A DNA stretch of 64,000 nucleotides. Origin: UBA6522 sp965262365. Its GTDB lineage: Bacteria > Pseudomonadota > Gammaproteobacteria > Steroidobacterales > Rariloculaceae. The stretch is taken from positions 186,001 through 250,000 of the forward strand of contig OZ253541.1 in the NCBI GenBank assembly GCA_965262365.1, read 5' to 3'. The notes beneath the pieces were generated by a model. It was not told the DNA's origin, did not search any database, and saw only the letters and a list, made by a program, of their open reading frames with translations. Numbering within the stretch: position 1 is the first letter of the stretch; each line of letters opens with the position of its first letter. The position numbers and the translations under genes are program-made. Positions 55,801 through 61,800 of this stretch are shown here, piece after piece.

Positions 55801-58800
55801 ACGGTGACGACGGCGGAGGACACGGCCCACGCGTTCGCCGCGTCGGAGTTCAATTTCGCGGACACGGATAACGGCGATACGCTGTCGAGCGTGAAGATCG
55901 TCACGTTGCCGGGGTCGGGCAAGGGCGCGCTGGCGGTGGACGGCACGGCGATCGCCGCGAACGACCTGCCGAAGACGGTGACGAAGGCGGAGATCGACCG
56001 GAACGAGCTGGCCTACACCCCGCCGGACAACGCCTTCGGCTCCCCCTCGTTCACGTTCCGGGTCAACGACGGCGACAACGACAGCGCCGCGGCGTACACC
56101 ATGACGATCGACGTGACGGCGGTGAACGACGCGCCGACGGTGCGGAACGAAATTCCGGACCAGACGGCGACGGCGGGCACGGCATTCAGCTACCCGTTCC
56201 CGGCGAACACATTCCGTGACATCGACGGGGACGCGCTCACCTACGCCGCCGCACTGGACGACGGCAGCACGCTGCCTTCCTGGCTGACGTTCACGGCCGG
56301 CACGCGGACGTTTTCGGGCACGCCCGGGCCGGGCGATGCCGGCGCGCTGAGCGTAACAGTGACCGCGAGCGACGACAGCGGCGCGTCGGCCGAGGACACC
56401 TTCACGATCACGGTGGGCGAGGCGCCGAACAGGGCGCCGACCTCGTCGAACAGCGACGTCACCACGAATGAGGACACGGAGTACACCTTCGGGGCGGGCG
56501 ACTTCTCCTTTTCGGATGCGGATGCGGACGACACGCTCTCGAGCGTGAAGATCGTCACGTTGCCGGGCGCCGACAAGGGTACTCTCGCGCTCTCGGGAAC
56601 GGCGGTGACGGCGAACCGGGTCATTGCCGCGGCCCGCATCGGCAGTCTCCTCTACACCCCGCCCGCGAACGCCAACGGCGCCGCTTTCGCCAGTTTCACG
56701 TTCACGGTCAACGACGGCGACGACGACAGCGCGTCGGCCTACACGATGACCGTCAACGTGACGGCGGTGAACGACGCGGCGACGGGCGAGCCCGCGATCG
56801 CCGGCACGCCGACGGTGGGCCAGACGCTGACGGCCGGCGTGGGCGACATCGCGGATGCGGACGGCCTTCCGACGGTCGGGTCTTTTACCTGGCAGTGGGT
56901 GCGCGTGGTGAGCGGCAGCGACGGCGACATCGACGGCGAGATGTCGAGCACCTACACGCTGGCGGCGGCCGATGTCGGTCACACGATCAAGGTGACGGCG
57001 AGCTTTGTCGACGATGAGGACCATGACGAGGGTCCGCTCACGAGCGCGGCGACGACGGCGGTGGCCAAGGGCGACCAGACGCTGAGCGGGTTCCAGTACA
57101 GCGCTTCCTCCGTGACGTTCGGGTCCGCGGTCCCCACGGTGACCGCGCCCACGGGCGCGCAGACGACGCTCGGCTACGCGGCCGATCCCTCGACCGTGTG
57201 CAGCGTCGACGGCACCAGCGGCGCGCTGACCCTCGTTGGTGTGGGCACCTGCACCGTCACCGTCACCGCCGAGGCCAGCGACAACTACAACGAAGCCAGC
57301 GACAGCTTCGAGCTCACCGTGCAGGCCGCCGGCCTGCTGGTGCTGAACCTCGATGACATCGCGGGCGACGGCACCATCAACATCGCCGAGAAGGCGTCCG
57401 GGTTCACTATCACCGGCGACACCGGATCGGAAGGTGGCGTGGACGTCACGGTGACGGTGGGCGCCACGAACCTGATGGCAACGTCGACCGATGCGGACCC
57501 GGCGACCTGGTCGGTGACCGTGCCCCCGAATGCGGCCTACATCACCGGCACGAGCGTCGATGTGACCGTGTCGGCCTCCAAGAGCGGCTTTACCGCGCCC
57601 GGCAATGTGACGGACACGCTGACGGTGGACCTGACGGCGCCGACGGCGCCGACCTACACGGCGCCGGATTCGCTGAAGGTGGGGGTGGCGATCGCGGCGA
57701 TGAGCCCAACGGGCGGCGTTGATGTCGATTCCTACGCCGTCGCCGACCTGCCCTCGGGGCTGGTCATGGACACCGGCAACGGCACGATCGGCGGCACGCC
57801 GGACACGGCCAATGCGAGCACGGCGAGCGCGACGGTGACGGTGACGGACGCCGCCGGCAACAGGGCCACCGCGTCCATCGCCTTCCCCGCCGTGGCCAAG
57901 GGCGACCAGACGCTGAGCGGGTTCCAGTACAGCGCTTCCTCCGTGACGTTCGGGTCCGCGGCCCCCACGGTGACCGCGCCCACGGGCGCGCAGACGACGC
58001 TCGGCTACGCGGCCGATCCCTCGACCGTGTGCAGCGTCGACGGCACCACCGGTGCGCTGACCCTCGTTGGTGTGGGCACCTGCACCGTCACCGTCACCGC
58101 CGGGGCCAGCGACAACTACAGCGAAGCCAGTGCCACCTACACCGTGACAGTGCAGACAGCGGACGGGCTGGTGCTGAACGTCGATGACATCGCGGGCGAC
58201 GGCACCGTCAACATCGCCGAGAAGGCGTCCGGGTTCACTATTACCGGCGACACCGGATCGGAAGGTGGCGTGGACGTCACGGTGACGGTGGGCAGCACGA
58301 ACCTGATGGCAACGTCGACCGATGCGGATCCGGCGACCTGGTCGGTGACCGTGCCCCCGAATGCGGCCTACATCACCGGCACGAGCGTCGATGTGACCGT
58401 GTCGGCCTCCAAGAGCGGCTTAACCGCCCCCGCCGATGTGGAGCGCACGTTGACGGTGGACCTGACCGCGCCGACGGCGCCGACGTACACCGCGCCTGCG
58501 TCGCTGACGGTGGGTGTGGCGATCGGTGCGATCAGTCCCACCGGCGGCGTCGGCATCGATACATACGCGGTTATCGGGCTGCCCTCGGGGTTGAGCCTCG
58601 ATACGGGCACCGGGGCGATCGGCGGCAGGCCTGACGCGGCCAATACGAACGCCGCCAGTGCCACGGTGACGGTGAGCGACGCCGCCGGCAACACCGCCAC
58701 GGTGTCGATCGCGTTTCCGGCGGTGGCCAGGGGGGACCAGACGCTGACCGGGTTCCAGTACAGCGCTTCCTCCGTGACCTTCGGGTCCGCGGCCCCCACG

Positions 58801-61800
58801 GTGACGGCGCCCACGGGCGTGCAGACGACCGTGTCGTACGCGGCCACGCCCTCGACGGTGTGTTCGGTCGACTCCTCCACCGGCGCGCTGACCCTGGTGG
58901 GCGCGGGCGAGTGCGTGGTCACCGCCACGGCGGCGTCTACCGCCAACTACAACGAGGCCAGCGTGACCTACACCGTGACGGTGCAGGCCTCCGGCACGGG
59001 CGATGACCGCACCGATTCGACCGCGGTGATGCTGACGGTCGACCAGGCCACGGTAAACGAAAGCGCCGGGGCGACCACCCTGACGGTGACGGGCACGCTG
59101 GACGCGGCGCCGCGGACCGCCGATACCACCGTGACCCTGACGGTCGGCGCCGGTGGGGACTCCGCCGTGGCGGGCACCGACTACGCCGCGGTGGGCGAGC
59201 TGAAGCTGAGCATCGACGCCGGACAGACCTCGGGGACCGTGACCTTTACGCTGAAGCCCACCGATGACGGCATCGTCGAGGGCGACGAGACGGTGACCGT
59301 GACCGGAACCACCACCGTTGAGGACCTCACCGTGACCGGGACCAGCATCACGATCGGCGACGACGACGAACGCGGGGTGTTGGTCAATCCCACGTCATTG
59401 ACCGTATCCGAGGGCGACAGTGCCACCTACACGGTGGTTCTGACTTCCAGGCCGACCGGTTCAGTCAGGGTGACGATTTCCGGCACGACGGGCACGGACC
59501 TGAGGCGCAACCGGTCATTCCTCAGCTTCAGGACCTCCAACTGGAACGAGCCGCAGTCGGTGACGGTCACGGCGCGCCAGGACGAAGATGTCGAGGACGA
59601 CACCGTGACGCTGGTGCATGCGGTCACGGGCGCCGACTACGAAGCCAACGGCGTGACGGCCGACGCCGTCACGGTCACCATCGATGACGATGATGTGGTC
59701 TCGACCGGTGTGGAACTCTCGCTGAACCGCACGTCGATCGGGGAAGGCGCCAGCTTCACCGGCGTGGTCGTGACGGGCCGTCTCAACGGCGTGCCCAGAG
59801 ACGAGCCCACGAGCGTCGCCCTGAGCGTGGGCGCTGCCGACGACGCGGCGGTCGTGGGCACCGACTACGCTGCCGTCGACGACCTGAGCCTGACGATCCC
59901 GGCCGGGCAGGCGAGCGCCACGGCGAGCTTCGTGTTCAGTCCCATGGAGGATCTCATCGACGAGCCCGACGAGGCGGTGTCGATCACCGGCACCACCGAG
60001 GTCGCCGACTTCGAGGTGACCGGCACGACGCTGTCCATCGAAGACAACGACGAGCGCGGCGTGACCGTCTCGCCGACCGCCCTGAACCTCGTCGAGGGCG
60101 AGCGCGCGACCTACACGGTGGTGCTGGAGACCGAGCCGACGGACACCGTGACGGTGACGCCGACGGTGAGGGGTCGTGCGCACGTAACGGTGAGCGCGGA
60201 CGAGTCGGCGGACACGGCACTGACGTTCACCGCGGCCGATTGGGACCGGGCGCAGACGGTGACGGTGACCGCGGCCCAGGATGCCGACGCGGGGACCGAC
60301 AAGGCGACGATCGGGCACGCGGTCGCCGGCGCCGACTACGGTGCCAACGGCGCGACGGCGGCGGATGTGTCGGTGACGGTCGAGGACGATGAGACGGCGG
60401 TGACGCTGACGGTGAACCCCACGGCGGTGGACGAGGACGGCAGTGGCATCGGCGTGACCGTGACGGGCACGTTCGACGGCGTAACGAGAGACGAGGTGAC
60501 GACCGTCACCGTGAGCGTGGGCGCCTCCGATGACGCGGCGATCGCGGGCGCCGACTACGTTGCCGTGGACGATCTGAGTTTGACGATCCCGTCCGGGCAG
60601 GCCAGCGGCACGGCGACGTTCACGTTCACGCCCCTGGAGGATCGCATCGACGAGCGCGTCGAGGCGGTGTCGATCACCGGCACCACCGAGGCCGCCGGCT
60701 TCGGGGTGAGCGGCGCGACGCTGTCCATCGCCGACAACGACGAGCGCGGCGTGACCGTCTCGGCGACCGACCTGAGTCTTTCCGAGGGCGGTAGCGCGAC
60801 TTACACCGTGGTGCTGGATACCGAGCCCACGGAGACTGTGACGGTGACGCCGTCGTTGAGCGGCAGCCCCGATGTGGCCTTTGAGCCGTCGAGTCTGACC
60901 TTCACGTCTTCCGACTGGGACCAGGGGCAGACGGTGTCGGTCTCGGCGGCCCATGACGCCGATGCGGCGAACGACACAGCGACGATCTTGCACGCGGTCT
61001 CCGGTGCCGACTACGGTGCCAACGGCGCGACGGCGGCCGATGTGTCGGTGATGGTCGAGGACGATGAGACGACGGTGACGCTGACGGTGAACCCCGCGGC
61101 GGTGGACGAGGGCGGTGGCGGCACCACTGTGACCGTGACGGGCACGTTCGACGGCGCGACGAGAAACGAATCCACGACCCTGACCGTGAGCGTGGGCGCC
61201 TCCGACGATGCGGCGATCGCGGGCAACGACTACGTTGCCGTGGACGATCTGAGCCTGACGATCCCGGCCGGCCAGGCGAGCGCCACGGCGACCTTCACGC
61301 TGACGAGCGTGAACGATCTCGTCGCCGAGCCCGACGAGGCGGTGTCGATCGCCGGCACGACCGAGGTCGCCGGCTTCGAGGTGATCGGCACGACGCTGGT
61401 CATCGACGACAACGACGAGCGGGGTGTGACCGTTTCGCCGACCGACCTGACCCTCCCGGAGGGCGATAGCGCGACCTACACCGTGGTGCTGGATACCGAG
61501 CCGACGGGCACCGTGACGGTGACGCCCACGGTGAACGGCAGCGCCGATGCGACCTTCACGCCGTCGAGCCTGATGTTCACGCCGTCCGATTGGGACACGG
61601 CGCAGACGGTGACGGTGACGGCGGCTCAGGATGCCGATGCGGCCAACGACACGGCGACGATCGGGCACGCGGTCGCCGGCGCGGACTACGGCGCCAACAG
61701 CGTGACGGCCCACGACATCCCGGTAACGGTCGAGGACGATGAGACGGCGGTGACGCTGACGGTGAACCCCGCGGCGGTGGACGAGGGTGCCGGTGGCACC

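Noticed and set aside
49531..57024. Antisense open frame of ~2500 codons on the minus strand
   Set aside because: It is a mirror of the GC-rich third-position bias of the giant plus-strand adhesin. Its translation is an Arg/Gly/His-rich repeat with no fold-like pattern, whereas the plus strand shows clear cadherin and Calx-beta modules.
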